A DNA stretch of 64,000 nucleotides from Kribbella flavida DSM 17836 (GTDB taxonomy: Bacteria > Actinomycetota > Actinomycetes > Propionibacteriales > Kribbellaceae): the NCBI RefSeq assembly GCF_000024345.1, contig NC_013729.1:2294001-2358000 (forward strand). Direction: 5' to 3'. Each line of letters begins with the position of its first letter. Positions within the stretch are counted from its first letter, which is position 1. A program made the translations under genes and the position numbers. The notes under the pieces are model-generated. The model was not told where the DNA came from and did no database searches. It worked only from the letters and a program-made list of their open reading frames with translations. Positions 28,234 to 36,451 of this stretch are shown here, in pieces.

Positions 28234-29125
28234 TGAACACCTCTTCCAGCCGGTGCCGGTGCGGCTCGACCCGGACCAGGCCGAGGGCCAGCTCGGCGAT
28301 CGCGTCGCGGACCAGGTCGTAGGTCTGCTCGCCGCTGATCTCGACCAGCACCAGCGGGCCGTCGGTGCGGACCCGGGCCCCGGCGCGGGACAACGCGTCG
28401 CGCAACCGGTCGCGGCCGTCGAGCTCGCGCACCTCGATCGTGAGCACACCGGTCTCACCGGTCAGTGCCGCCTTGGACTCCGACCGCAGCAGCCGGCCGC
28501 CGTCCAGCACGATGATGTGGTCGCACACACTCTCCAGCTCGCCGAGCAGGTGCGAGGTGATCAGCACCGGGATGCCGAACTCGGTGCCGATCCGGCGGAC
28601 CAGCGCGAGCATCTCGTCGCGGCCGGCCGGGTCGAGGCCGTTGGTCGGTTCGTCGAGCAGCACCAGCTGCGGGTCGTGGGTCAGTGCCTGCGCGAGCTTG
28701 ACCCGCTGCTTCATGCCGGTGGAGTAGCCGCCCATCGGGCGGTAGCGGGCCTCGTCCAGGCCGACGTGCCGCAGCACGTCGGCCGCGCGCTCGCGGGCGG
28801 CGGTCGCCGGCAGGCCGGACATCTGGGCCAGGTGCACGACGAACTCGGTCGCCGACACGTCGGGCGGCAGGCAGTCGTGCTCGGGCATGTAGCCGACCAG
28901 CGCCCGGACCGCCTCGCCGCCGGTGACCACGTCGTGTCCCAGCACGATGGCACTTCCGGCGGTCGGGGCGATCAGTCCGAGCAGGATCTTCAGCAGGGTC
29001 GACTTGCCGGCGCCGTTGGCTCCGACCAGCCCGGTCACGCCGGTCCCCACCTCGACCGTCAGCTCGTCCAGTGCCGTCACCCGGGGGTAGCGCTTGGTCA
29101 GCGCGGTGGTCGCGATCACGGGCAC
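28226..29125 (-). CDS. ABC transporter ATP-binding protein (system 2)
   Basis: 299 aa from GTG 29125, preceded by a TAGGGT -10 box at 6 bases, so the operon mRNA is probably leaderless. Walker A GANGAGKST (about 37-45), Q-loop region VGYMPEHDCLPPDVSATEF, signature YSTGMKQRVKLAQAL, Walker B LVLLDEPTNGLDP and switch TSHLLGELE are all present. It is the first gene of the operon that encodes two complete ATPase-permease pairs. Whether the four products form one heteromeric exporter or two is not decidable from sequence. Confidence 0.93.
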   Translation of the reverse strand: MPVIATTALTKRYPRVTALDELTVEVGTGVTGLVGANGAGKSTLLKILLGLIAPTAGSAIVLGHDVVTGGEAVRALVGYMPEHDCLPPDVSATEFVVHLAQMSGLPATAARERAADVLRHVGLDEARYRPMGGYSTGMKQRVKLAQALTHDPQLVLLDEPTNGLDPAGRDEMLALVRRIGTEFGIPVLITSHLLGELESVCDHIIVLDGGRLLRSESKAALTGETGVLTIEVRELDGRDRLRDALSRAGARVRTDGPLVLVEISGEQTYDLVRDAIAELALGLVRVEPHRHRLEEVFSV

Positions 29126-29131
29126 CCGGCA

Positions 29132-29137
29132 ACCCTA
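29132..29137 (-). promoter_or_regulatory. Leaderless -10 box TAGGGT for the ABC operon
   Basis: On the minus strand TAGGGT ends 6 bases before the GTG at 29125. Confidence 0.5.
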
Positions 29138-29230
29138 GTGCCAGACCGGCTCGGGACAGAATTCTCCGTCGTTGCGATCGCGTCCCAGCTGCGCACCGAA
29201 ATGCGATGGCGGGTGCGCGAGCGGCGCGGT

Positions 29231-29236
29231 TATCGT
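29231..29236 (+). promoter_or_regulatory. Leaderless -10 box TATCGT for the first GNAT gene
   Basis: TATCGT ends 6 bases before ATG 29243. Confidence 0.45.
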
Positions 29237-29242
29237 CCGAGG

Positions 29243-30133
29243 ATGGATCTCAGGCCGGCGGTACCCGACGACGCCGAGGCGGTCTCCGCCGTCCGCCGGG
29301 CCGTCTACTCGTACTCCGTGATGTCACCGGCGACGACGCGGCACGACATCGAGGCGGTCGTGCCGGAGCAGCGCGCGCTGAGACTGGTCGCGGAGGTGGA
29401 CGGCCGGGTCGTCGGGTGGGGCGCGGCCGGCATCAACACCTGGACCAGTGACGCCGGGCAGGCCTGGCTCACCGTGTACGTCCATCCCGAGCACCGGCTC
29501 CGCGGCATCGGCGGAGCGCTGGTCGGCCAGTTGCACGAGCACCTGGGCGAGGTCGGCGCGGTGCGGGTGCGGACCTTCGCGACGCCGGCCGGCCTCGACT
29601 TCGCCAAGCGACGCGGGTACGACGGCTCGCGGCTGATGCACTACGCGGGGCTCGACCCACGGGTGCTGCCGGAGCAGCCGCCGACGCCGGAGGGCATCCG
29701 GCTGGTCGGCTTCGACGAGGTCGAGCCGCGGCAGGCGTACACCGCGGACACCATCGCGTCGCTCGACGAGCCGGGCGACTCGCCGCTCGACGCGATCGAC
29801 TACGACGAGTGGCTCCGGGAGATCTGGCAGGGGCCCGCGCTGGACAAGGCGCTGTCGGTCGCGGCGATGGCCGGCGACGAGATGGTGGCGTTCACCGCCG
29901 TGGAGACCGACGGGGACCGGGCCTGGGCGGGCATGACCGGGACCGTTCCGGCGTACCGGGGCCGGGGGCTGGCCAAGCTGGTGAAGTCGGTCGCGCTGCG
30001 CCGGGCGGCCGCCGCCGGGGTGACCGGGGCGTTCACCTCCAACGACGACGAGAACGGTCCGATGCTTGCCGTCAACAACTGGCTCGGCTACCGCCGGGTG
30101 GAGACCCAGACCGGTTTGCTGCGCACGCTGTGA
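29243..30133 (+). CDS. Two-domain GNAT acetyltransferase (paralogue 1)
   Basis: 296 aa from ATG 29243. The N-terminal GNAT domain (about 1-140) has the acetyl-CoA motif A VYVHPEHRLRGIGGALVGQL. The C-terminal domain (about 150-296) has a second motif, GTVPAYRGRGLAKLVKSVAL. Between them are the VEPRQAYTADTIASLDEPGD and YDEWLREIW signatures found in this tandem-GNAT family. The next gene is a paralogue of identical length. Related two-domain GNATs include mycothiol synthase, but that enzyme is not implied here; the substrate is unknown. Confidence 0.88.
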   Translation: MDLRPAVPDDAEAVSAVRRAVYSYSVMSPATTRHDIEAVVPEQRALRLVAEVDGRVVGWGAAGINTWTSDAGQAWLTVYVHPEHRLRGIGGALVGQLHEHLGEVGAVRVRTFATPAGLDFAKRRGYDGSRLMHYAGLDPRVLPEQPPTPEGIRLVGFDEVEPRQAYTADTIASLDEPGDSPLDAIDYDEWLREIWQGPALDKALSVAAMAGDEMVAFTAVETDGDRAWAGMTGTVPAYRGRGLAKLVKSVALRRAAAAGVTGAFTSNDDENGPMLAVNNWLGYRRVETQTGLLRTL

Positions 30134-30261
30134 CGCGGTGGGTACCGGGCAGGCGGTGACCCGCTCACCCAGCGAAGTTCGTCCGCGTGTTGACACCGGT
30201 CCAGACCTGATCGGCCCGGCCGGGGCGTATCTTCGCCACAACTTCGGGTGAAGGAGTTGCG

Positions 30262-31152
30262 ATGGAGATCAGGCCCGCCGAGCCGGCCGACATCGAGTCG
30301 GCAGTGGCGATGCACGACCGGGTGGTGCCCTTTTTCGCGGTGACGGCGACCGGCCTGCGGCACCGGCTGCAGGGCGGTCAGGCGCCGCCGCCGGGCTCCG
30401 GGACGTTCGTTGCGGCCGAGGGTGGCCGAGTGGTCGGCTGGGCCACGACCGGTCTGATCGCCGGCTCGGTCCCGCTCGACGGGCAGCTCCGGCTGGTCGT
30501 CGATCCGGACTTCCGCGGCCAGGGCATCGGCACCGAGCTGCTCGAGCTGGCCCACGGGACCCTGAAGGCGGCGGGTGCCGTCAGCGCCCGGGTCTTCGCG
30601 GACCCGGCTTCGGTCGAGTGGGCCGCCCGATGGGGGTACCGGCAGACCCGCGAGGTGTACTACGTGGGCATGGACCCGCGGGACGCTCCACCACGGCCGC
30701 CCGTCCCCGAAGGTCTGCGGCTGTCGGCGCTGGACCGGCTCGACCCGCACCAGGTCTACGAGGCCGACGAAGTTGCCCAACGCACCAAACCGGGCGACGC
30801 CAGGATCGCCGCCCGGCCGTACGACGAGTGGCTCGCTGGCACCTGGAAGGCGCCCGGCCTGCGGCTCGACCTGAGCGTCGCCGCGCTCGACGGCGACCGG
30901 GTGGTCGGCTTCACCCTCGGCAACGGCGACGACCGCTTGCTCTGGTCCCAGATGACCGCGACGATGCCGGACCAGCGTGGCCGCGGCCTCGCCAAGCTGG
31001 TCAAGTGCGAGGCGCTGCACCGCGCTGCCGCGGCCGACATCACCCGCATGTACACCGCGAACTACGTCGGCAACGAGCCGATGATCGCGGTCAACCGCTG
31101 GCTCGGCTACAGCATTCTCGCCCGGCACGCTGTGCTCATCTGCCCGCTCTGA
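30262..31152 (+). CDS. Two-domain GNAT acetyltransferase (paralogue 2)
   Basis: 296 aa from ATG 30262, SD GAAGGAG 6 bases upstream. It has the same layout as the preceding gene: motif A VVDPDFRGQGIGTELLELAH in the N-domain and ATMPDQRGRGLAKLVKCEAL in the C-domain, with LDPHQVYEADEVAQRTKPGD and YDEWLAGTW in the linker part. It evidently arose by tandem duplication but has diverged widely (only motif-level identity). The two may act on different substrates or as a heterodimer. Confidence 0.88.
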   Translation: MEIRPAEPADIESAVAMHDRVVPFFAVTATGLRHRLQGGQAPPPGSGTFVAAEGGRVVGWATTGLIAGSVPLDGQLRLVVDPDFRGQGIGTELLELAHGTLKAAGAVSARVFADPASVEWAARWGYRQTREVYYVGMDPRDAPPRPPVPEGLRLSALDRLDPHQVYEADEVAQRTKPGDARIAARPYDEWLAGTWKAPGLRLDLSVAALDGDRVVGFTLGNGDDRLLWSQMTATMPDQRGRGLAKLVKCEALHRAAAADITRMYTANYVGNEPMIAVNRWLGYSILARHAVLICPL

Positions 31153-31198
31153 CGGACGCCGCTCAGCTCCGACGCCGGTCGTCTGGCGCCGGTCGAGG

Positions 31199-31654
31199 TC
31201 AGGGGACCAGCAGGACCACGGTTTCGGCGACGCAGGCGGGTTTGGTGGAGTTCTCGAGCTCGATCACCCACTGCAGGGACACCTGGACGCCGGCCGGGGT
31301 CTGCTGGGCGCCGGCGATCGAGGCGCCGGCGCGGACCCGGGAGCCGACCGGGACCGGGGTTGGGAAGCGGACCTTGTTCACGCCGTAGTTGAGCTTGGCG
31401 GTGACGCCGGAGACCGAGAACAGCTCCTCGCCGAAGCGGGCGATCAGGCTCAGGGTCAGGTAACCGTGCGCGATCGTGCCGCCGTACGGGCCCTGGGCGG
31501 CGCGCTCGACGTCGACGTGGATCCACTGGTGGTCACCGGTCGCCTCGGCGAACTGGTTCACCTGCTCCTGGGTGATCTCCAGCCACTCGGTCTCACCCAG
31601 CGGGGTGCCGACCGCGTGCACGACCTCGTCGACACCGGTGAAGGACTTCGCCAT
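31199..31654 (-). CDS. MaoC-family (R)-enoyl-CoA hydratase
   Basis: 151 aa from ATG 31654. Single hot-dog fold with the hydratase-2 signature: FAEATGDHQWIHVDVERAAQ (catalytic Asp/His in GDHQWIHVD), then GGTIAHGYLTLSLIARF. The end KLNYGVNKVRFPTPVPVGSR, VQVSLQWVIELENSTKPACV is typical of NodN-like MaoC proteins. It hydrates trans-2-enoyl-CoA to (R)-3-hydroxyacyl-CoA. It follows the FabG-like gene by 17 bases on the same strand, an (R)-specific pair feeding lipid or PHA metabolism. Confidence 0.92.
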   Translation of the reverse strand: MAKSFTGVDEVVHAVGTPLGETEWLEITQEQVNQFAEATGDHQWIHVDVERAAQGPYGGTIAHGYLTLSLIARFGEELFSVSGVTAKLNYGVNKVRFPTPVPVGSRVRAGASIAGAQQTPAGVQVSLQWVIELENSTKPACVAETVVLLVP

Positions 31655-31671
31655 GGTGGTCCCAGCTCCTG

Positions 31672-32430
31672 TCAGTTGCGGGGTCCGCCGGCGACGTACA
31701 GGACCTGGCCGGAGACGAAGCCGGCCTCCTTGCTGCAGAAGAACGACGCGGCGGCGGCGATGTCCTCCGGCGTGCCGGTGCGGTTGACCGGGATGGTGGC
31801 CGCGGTGGCCTTCTTGAACTCCTCGAAGTCGACGCCGACCCGGGCCGCGGTCGCCGCGGTCATGTCGGTCTCGATGAAGCCCGGAGCGATCGCGTTCGCC
31901 GTGACGCCGAACTTGCCCAGCTCGATCGCCAGCGTCTTCGCCAGCCCCTGCAGGCCGGCCTTCGCGGACGCGTAGTTCGCCTGGCCGCGGTTGCCGAGCG
32001 CGGACGTCGAGGACAGGAACACCATCCGGCCGTAGCCCGCCTCGACCATGTGCGCCTGGCAGGCCTTGGACATCAGGAAGCTGCCGCGCAGGTGCACCGA
32101 CATCACCGTGTCCCAGTCGTCCTCGGACATCTTGAACAGCAGGTTGTCGCGCAGGACGCCGGCGTTGTTGACCAGGATCGTCGGGGCGCCCAGCTCGGCC
32201 ACCACCCGCTCGACGGCGGCGGTCACCTGGTCGGACCTGCTCACGTCGCAGCCGACCGCGACGGCCTTGCCGCCGGCCGCGGTGATCGCCTCGACCGTGC
32301 CCGTGCAGGCCGCCTCGTCGAGATCCAGGACGGCGACCGCGTTGCCGTCGGCCGCGAGCCGCTGCGCCACGGCAGCGCCGATTCCCCGGGCTGCCCCGGT
32401 CACGATCGCCACCCGCTGCTGCTCGGTCAT
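31672..32430 (-). CDS. 3-oxoacyl-ACP/CoA reductase (FabG-like SDR)
   Basis: 252 aa; ATG 32430 with GGAAG 8 bases upstream is preferred to GTG 32439. The motifs are TGAARGIG (about 11-18), NNAG (about 90-93), catalytic FLSSTSALGNRGQANYASAK with Ser, Tyr and Lys, and IAPGFIETDMT after it. The full FabG pattern VNRTGTPEDIAAAASFFCSK and the ending SGQVLYVAGGP are present. It uses NADPH to reduce 3-oxoacyl thioesters to (R)-3-hydroxyacyl. Coupling with the MaoC gene supports an (R)-hydroxyacyl pathway. Confidence 0.93.
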   Translation of the reverse strand: MTEQQRVAIVTGAARGIGAAVAQRLAADGNAVAVLDLDEAACTGTVEAITAAGGKAVAVGCDVSRSDQVTAAVERVVAELGAPTILVNNAGVLRDNLLFKMSEDDWDTVMSVHLRGSFLMSKACQAHMVEAGYGRMVFLSSTSALGNRGQANYASAKAGLQGLAKTLAIELGKFGVTANAIAPGFIETDMTAATAARVGVDFEEFKKATAATIPVNRTGTPEDIAAAASFFCSKEAGFVSGQVLYVAGGPRN

Positions 32431-32524
32431 CCGGCCCACTTCCTTCGCTCGACGGCACCTGCCCGGGGATGACCTTACCCACGTCCGCGCGCGGGCGGTG
32501 CGGTCCGGATGCGATGATCGCCGT

Positions 32525-32962
32525 GTGCATGATCACAGCGATCACGGCCACAACCGGCACGTCTACGCGTGTCCGCTGCGCTGGGGCGACATGGACGCGC
32601 TGGGCCACGTGAACAACGGCCGTTACGTCGACTACCTGCAGGACGCCCGGGTGGACTTCCTGTTCCGGACCGCGAAGGAGCTCGGCGCGAACGAGCTGGA
32701 GACCGGGTTGCTGGTGTCGCGGCACGAGGTCCGGTACCGGGCGCCGCTGCGGTTCCGGCCGGAGCCGGTGCGGATCGAGCTGTGGATCAGCGAGATCAAG
32801 GCCGCGTCGTTCACGGTCGGCTACGAGATCCTGGACCCGGCGCCGCGGCGTACGTACGTCGAGGCGTGGACCCGGCTGGTCCCGTTCGACTTCGGTGCCG
32901 GCCGGTTGCGCCGGATCACCGAGGTCGAGCGCGAGGCGTTGTCGAAGCTGGTGGGCTCATGA
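32525..32962 (+). CDS. Acyl-CoA thioesterase, hot-dog fold (first of two)
   Basis: 145 aa from GTG 32525 (VHDHSDHGHNRHVYACPLRW). The 4HBT/FcbC-type signature is clear: RWGDMDALGHVNNGRYVDYL, with the Asp of WGDMD the usual catalytic acid. RVDFLFRTAKELGANELETG and IKAASFTVGYEILDPAPRRT complete the fold. It has an unusual His-rich N-terminal tail (HDHSDHGHNRH). Its stop overlaps the next thioesterase by ATGA. It hydrolyses acyl-CoA thioesters; substrate range unknown. Confidence 0.9.
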   Translation: MHDHSDHGHNRHVYACPLRWGDMDALGHVNNGRYVDYLQDARVDFLFRTAKELGANELETGLLVSRHEVRYRAPLRFRPEPVRIELWISEIKAASFTVGYEILDPAPRRTYVEAWTRLVPFDFGAGRLRRITEVEREALSKLVGS

Positions 32963-33384
32963 GTGTGTTCAGCCACCCGGTCCTGGTCCGCTGGTCCGAC
33001 ATCGACTCCTACGACCACGTGAACAACGTCCGGTACTTCGACTACCTGCAGGAGGCCCGGATCGCGTTCCTGGCCGAGATCTTCGGCCTCGGTGCCGAGG
33101 ACCTGTTCACGTCGTCCCCGGTGGTGCTGGCCGGCCAGACGGTGGACTACCTGCGCCCGATCCTGCTCCGGCACCCGCCGTACGTGGTGGACCTCTGGGT
33201 CGAGTCGGTCGGCACCTCGTCGTTCACGCTGGCGGCCAAGATCGTGGACCGCGTCGACGGGTCCGAGCTGGTCTACGCCAAAGCGAGCTCCGTGCTGGTT
33301 GCGGTGACCGCGGACACGCACACCAAGCGGCCGCTCACCGACACCGAGCGGGCAGCCCTCGTCGGCCGGATTTCGGCGGCTTGA
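32959..33384 (+). CDS. Acyl-CoA thioesterase, hot-dog fold (second of two)
   Basis: 141 aa from ATG 32959, overlapping the previous stop. The same signature occurs: VRWSDIDSYDHVNNVRYFDY, followed by LQEARIAFL and ESVGTSSFTLAAKIVDRVDG. Clearly a diverged tandem duplicate of the gene before it. Because hot-dog thioesterases are dimers or tetramers, the translational coupling suggests a hetero-oligomer or a two-domain enzyme split into two genes. Confidence 0.9.
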   Translation: MSVFSHPVLVRWSDIDSYDHVNNVRYFDYLQEARIAFLAEIFGLGAEDLFTSSPVVLAGQTVDYLRPILLRHPPYVVDLWVESVGTSSFTLAAKIVDRVDGSELVYAKASSVLVAVTADTHTKRPLTDTERAALVGRISAA

Positions 33385-33398
33385 GACACTGAACAGCG

Positions 33399-33818
33399 AT
33401 GAGTGAGCCACAGAGTTTCTACGACGCCGTCGGCGGCGCGGAGACGTTCCACCGGCTGGTGGCGGCGTTCTACCGTGGCGTCGCCGCTGACCCGGAGCTG
33501 CGCCCGATGTACCCCGAGCAGGACCTCGGTCCGGCCGAGGTGCGGTTCCGGATGTTCCTGGAGCAGTACTGGGGCGGACCACGCGTGTACTCCGAGCAGC
33601 GCGGGCACCCTCGGCTGCGGATGCGGCACCACCCGTTCGCCGTCACCCCGGGGGCGCGGGACCGCTGGCTCGGCCACATGCGGGCCGCGCTGGACGAGAT
33701 CGCGCTGCCACCGGAGCGGGACGAGGAAATCTGGAAGTACATGGTGATGGCCGCGCACAGCATGGTGAACACTGATGAACCGCAGTACCCCGGCGCGATC
33801 GACGTGTCCGGCGGCTGA
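33399..33818 (+). CDS. glbO: Truncated hemoglobin, group II (GlbO type)
   Basis: 139 aa from ATG 33399. Group II trHb features are visible: Tyr25 (B10) in [10 protein letters not shown], Tyr38 (CD1) in [11 protein letters not shown], the conserved [20 protein letters not shown], proximal His77 in [10 protein letters not shown] and Trp90 (G8) in RDRWLGHM. GlbO proteins bind O2 tightly and take part in oxidative and nitrosative stress responses; the mycobacterial one associates with membranes. The gene lies between the thioesterases and an OsmC peroxidase gene, in line with a stress role. Confidence 0.95.
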   Translation: MSEPQSFYDAVGGAETFHRLVAAFYRGVAADPELRPMYPEQDLGPAEVRFRMFLEQYWGGPRVYSEQRGHPRLRMRHHPFAVTPGARDRWLGHMRAALDEIALPPERDEEIWKYMVMAAHSMVNTDEPQYPGAIDVSGG

Positions 33819-33844
33819 GCTCTCGTGAAGGAGAACTGACGAGC

Positions 33845-34273
33845 ATGGCAACCATTCGTACCGCCAAGGCCCACTGGGAAGGCTCGCTGATGGAGGGCGC
33901 CGGTCAGGTCGCCCTGGAGTCGTCCGGGATCGGCACGTACGACGTGACCTGGGCGTCGCGCGCGAACGAGGCGAACGGCAAGACCAGCCCGGAGGAGCTG
34001 ATCGCGGCCGCGCACTCGACCTGCTTCTCGATGGCGCTGTCGCACGCGCTGGCCGGCGCCGGCAACGCGCCGGAGTCCATCGACACCAGCGCCGAGGTGA
34101 GCTTCCAGCCGGGTGAGGGCATCACCGGCATCAAGCTGTCGGTCAACGGCAAGGTGCCGGGGCTGACCGCCGAGCAGTTCGCCGAGTTCGCCGAGCAGGC
34201 GAAGAAGAACTGCCCGGTCTCCCAGGCCCTGGCCGCCACCCCCATCACCCTGGACGTCAACTTCACCGCCTGA
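33845..34273 (+). CDS. OsmC-family peroxiredoxin
   Basis: 142 aa from ATG 33845, SD GAAGGAGAA 8 bases upstream. The two redox Cys are present: Cys60 in AAAHSTCFSMALSHAL and Cys123 in QAKKNCPVSQALA. The start ATIRTAKAHWEGSLMEGAGQ and the TSPEELIAAAHS block are diagnostic of OsmC rather than Ohr. It reduces organic hydroperoxides using dihydrolipoyl or other thiols. It is followed by a strong terminator and shares direction with glbO 26 bp upstream. Confidence 0.94.
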   Translation: MATIRTAKAHWEGSLMEGAGQVALESSGIGTYDVTWASRANEANGKTSPEELIAAAHSTCFSMALSHALAGAGNAPESIDTSAEVSFQPGEGITGIKLSVNGKVPGLTAEQFAEFAEQAKKNCPVSQALAATPITLDVNFTA

Positions 34274-34283
34274 CCTCACCACC

Positions 34284-34321
34284 CGACGGCGCCGGACCCC
34301 TACGGGGGACCGGCGCCGTCG
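34284..34321. terminator. Terminator after the OsmC gene
   Basis: CGACGGCGCCGG (34284-34295) pairs perfectly with CCGGCGCCGTCG (34310-34321). Confidence 0.85.
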
Positions 34322-34431
34322 GCGTTGGGAGGGAAATCGGAAGCCGATCGGCCCCCAACCCCCGCTGCGTGCTTGCTCGCGTGCCCGGCCCTCGGCGAGG
34401 GCGGTGTGGGCAGGCGGGACGGGGCGCTCGG

Positions 34432-35250
34432 CTATTCCTTGGGTTCGTGGCCGGCGGCGGGGCGGGAGTTGTTGGTGCTGCCGGTGGAGGTGGTGGCTGG
34501 TTCGGTGGGGACCTCGACGACCTGGAGGTTCTCGTCCTCCTTCTCGGCGGCCGAGCCCACCCCGGTCGGGCCGGCGGCGGGGTCGCGGTTGGTCAGGTTG
34601 CCGATCCGCAGCACCTCGCCGTTGCGGACGTACCAGATGGTGCCGTCCTCGCCGCGCAGCCGGGTGACGCGCAGGCCGACCGACTCGACCACGCCGGTGG
34701 CCTTCTCCATGTCGATCAGGTCGCCGACGCCGTACTGGTCCTCGAAGATCATGAAGATCCCGGCCAGGAAGTCCTTCACCAGCGTCTGGGCGCCGAAGCC
34801 GAGCGCCACACCGATGATGCTCGCCGACGCGACCACCGGCAGGATGTTGAAGCCGAGCTCGGCCAGCACCATCACCACCAGCACCGCGGTGAGCACGATC
34901 GTGACCGCGCTGCAGAGCAGCGACGCGATCGTCTCCGCCCGCTGGGTCCGGCGCTCGTTGGCCAGTGTGTTCTCGACGAATCCCTGACCCAGCTTCGACT
35001 TGGCCAGCACGCCGGCGACCGCGCCGTTGCCGGTCCGCCGGGCGAACCGCCGGATCGCCTTGTGCAGCAGCCAGCGGATCACGAAGAACGCCACGATCAG
35101 CCCGGCGATCCGGGCCGGGACCATGACGATCTGGTCGGTCACTTCCAGCTGCCCGTCGTTGCCACGACGGAAGAAGGTGGGGAACTGCTCGGGCAGGGAA
35201 AGCAGGGGGTGACTGAACAAGGACACGGGGTGACTGAGCAGAATAGGCAT
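34432..35250 (-). CDS. MscS-family mechanosensitive channel
   Basis: 272 aa from ATG 35250. There is an N-terminal amphipathic stretch, TM1 at about 44-62, TM2 at about 103-125, and the MscS pore/beta-domain signature FNILPVVASASIIGVALGFG, AQTLVKDFLAGIFMIFEDQY, GVGDLIDM (about 133-183). The beta domain follows (GVVESVGLRVTRLRGEDGTI, WYVRNGEVLRIGNLTN). The C-terminal 45 residues are acidic/Thr-rich and variable. It releases solutes on hypo-osmotic shock. It is divergent from the DUF2157-like gene. Confidence 0.93.
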   Translation of the reverse strand: MPILLSHPVSLFSHPLLSLPEQFPTFFRRGNDGQLEVTDQIVMVPARIAGLIVAFFVIRWLLHKAIRRFARRTGNGAVAGVLAKSKLGQGFVENTLANERRTQRAETIASLLCSAVTIVLTAVLVVMVLAELGFNILPVVASASIIGVALGFGAQTLVKDFLAGIFMIFEDQYGVGDLIDMEKATGVVESVGLRVTRLRGEDGTIWYVRNGEVLRIGNLTNRDPAAGPTGVGSAAEKEDENLQVVEVPTEPATTSTGSTNNSRPAAGHEPKE

Positions 35251-35332
35251 CTCGTCGGCCTACTGTAGTGACCCGCCCGCCGGTGTCGCCCACACCACCC
35301 GCGCCCCACGATGCGAGGAGGAAAGACGGTCT

Positions 35333-36451
35333 ATGCCGAGCCGGCTGGATGACGAGCTGAAGCGGCTGGTGAGTGCCGGAGTGCTGCGCCAGTACCAGGC
35401 GGACGCCCTGCGTGACGCCGCCGCCGCGGATCGTTCCCGCACCGGCCACCGGGCCCCGACCGACCCGGCTCCGACCCCCGCCAAGGGCACTGATCCCGTC
35501 CGGACCCCGTCCCGGGCGACGGACCCGGTGCGGACCCCTGCCAAGGGAACAGATCCGGTGCCGACCCCGTCCCGGGGGACCGATCCGGTGCTGACGCCGT
35601 CCCGGGCGATGCGCCCGGTCCCACCCCCGGCTCCGCACCCGTCGGCGCTGGTGGAGGTGCTCGGCTACATCGGCGGGGCGCTGCTGCTCGGCGCCGTCGC
35701 CTTGCTCACGGTCGCCAACTGGGGCGAGATGGGCCGCGCGGCCCGCATCACCACCGGCACCAGCGCCGCCGTCCTGCTGCTGACGTCGGCGGTGATCCTG
35801 GCCCTGTTCCGGCGCCGGGACCAGCTCAGTTCGGCGCTGGCGTCGCTCGGCTGCTGCGTCGCCGGCTTCGCCACGTACGTCGCGGTCGAAGGTGCGGCGG
35901 GCCGGATCGCCGGAGTCGCCGTCGCGCTGGCCCTGGCCGCTGTCGGCGTCTGGTGGCTGCGCGGATCGTCCTTGCTGGTGGCGATGTTCGGCATCCTGGC
36001 CGTCGGCGTGCTGGTGCTCACCTCGGACGTCCTGACACCGGACGACAGCGTGCACACGAACAGTGCGGGCATCGCCGGCACCGGCTTCATCCTGGTTGCG
36101 TTCGTGCTGGCCCTGGTCGGTCTGTTCCGCGACCAGGTCACGGCGTGGTCCCTGGCCGGTGCTGCGATGTTCAGCTCCTCCATCTGCTGGCTGGTGCAGG
36201 ACCGTGGCGAGGTGATGGCGCTCGCCGTCGGCACTGCCGGTCCGGCCGCGCTGCTGGTCGCCTACGGCCGCGTCCACGCGTCGGCGTACGCGGTGGTGGG
36301 GTGCTCGATCCTGCTGGTGATCTGGCCGACAGCGCTCTATCAGCTCACCGACAACGTCGCGGGCGTCGCGATCGGCCTGGTCGTCGCCAGCGCCGCACTG
36401 CTCGTCGCGGTGCTTCTGCTGTCCCGTCGGCAGCGCAGAGGTGTGACATGA
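35333..36451 (+). CDS. Polytopic membrane protein (DUF2157-like) with decapeptide repeats
   Basis: 372 aa from ATG 35333, with GAGGAGG 12-18 bases upstream. The N-terminal LDDELKRLVSAGVLRQYQAD resembles the short cytoplasmic domain of DUF2157/DUF4401 proteins. Residues 43-92 are five tandem decapeptides of the form TDPxxTPxxx. Residues about 107-365 contain eight or nine membrane segments starting ALVEVLGYIGGALLLGAVAL. No function is known for the family. Its stop overlaps the D-amino-acid oxidase start by ATGA. Confidence 0.78.
   Translation: MPSRLDDELKRLVSAGVLRQYQADALRDAAAADRSRTGHRAPTDPAPTPAKGTDPVRTPSRATDPVRTPAKGTDPVPTPSRGTDPVLTPSRAMRPVPPPAPHPSALVEVLGYIGGALLLGAVALLTVANWGEMGRAARITTGTSAAVLLLTSAVILALFRRRDQLSSALASLGCCVAGFATYVAVEGAAGRIAGVAVALALAAVGVWWLRGSSLLVAMFGILAVGVLVLTSDVLTPDDSVHTNSAGIAGTGFILVAFVLALVGLFRDQVTAWSLAGAAMFSSSICWLVQDRGEVMALAVGTAGPAALLVAYGRVHASAYAVVGCSILLVIWPTALYQLTDNVAGVAIGLVVASAALLVAVLLLSRRQRRGVT
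35459..35608 (+). repeat. Five tandem 30-bp repeats
   Basis: Units of 30 bp encode TDPAPTPAKG, TDPVRTPSRA, TDPVRTPAKG, TDPVPTPSRG and TDPVLTPSRA (residues 43-92). The count is likely to vary between strains. Confidence 0.9.

Noticed and set aside
33470..36277. 935-codon minus-strand frame across glbO, OsmC, MscS and the DUF2157-like gene
   Set aside because: Crosses four real genes on both strands; no motif.
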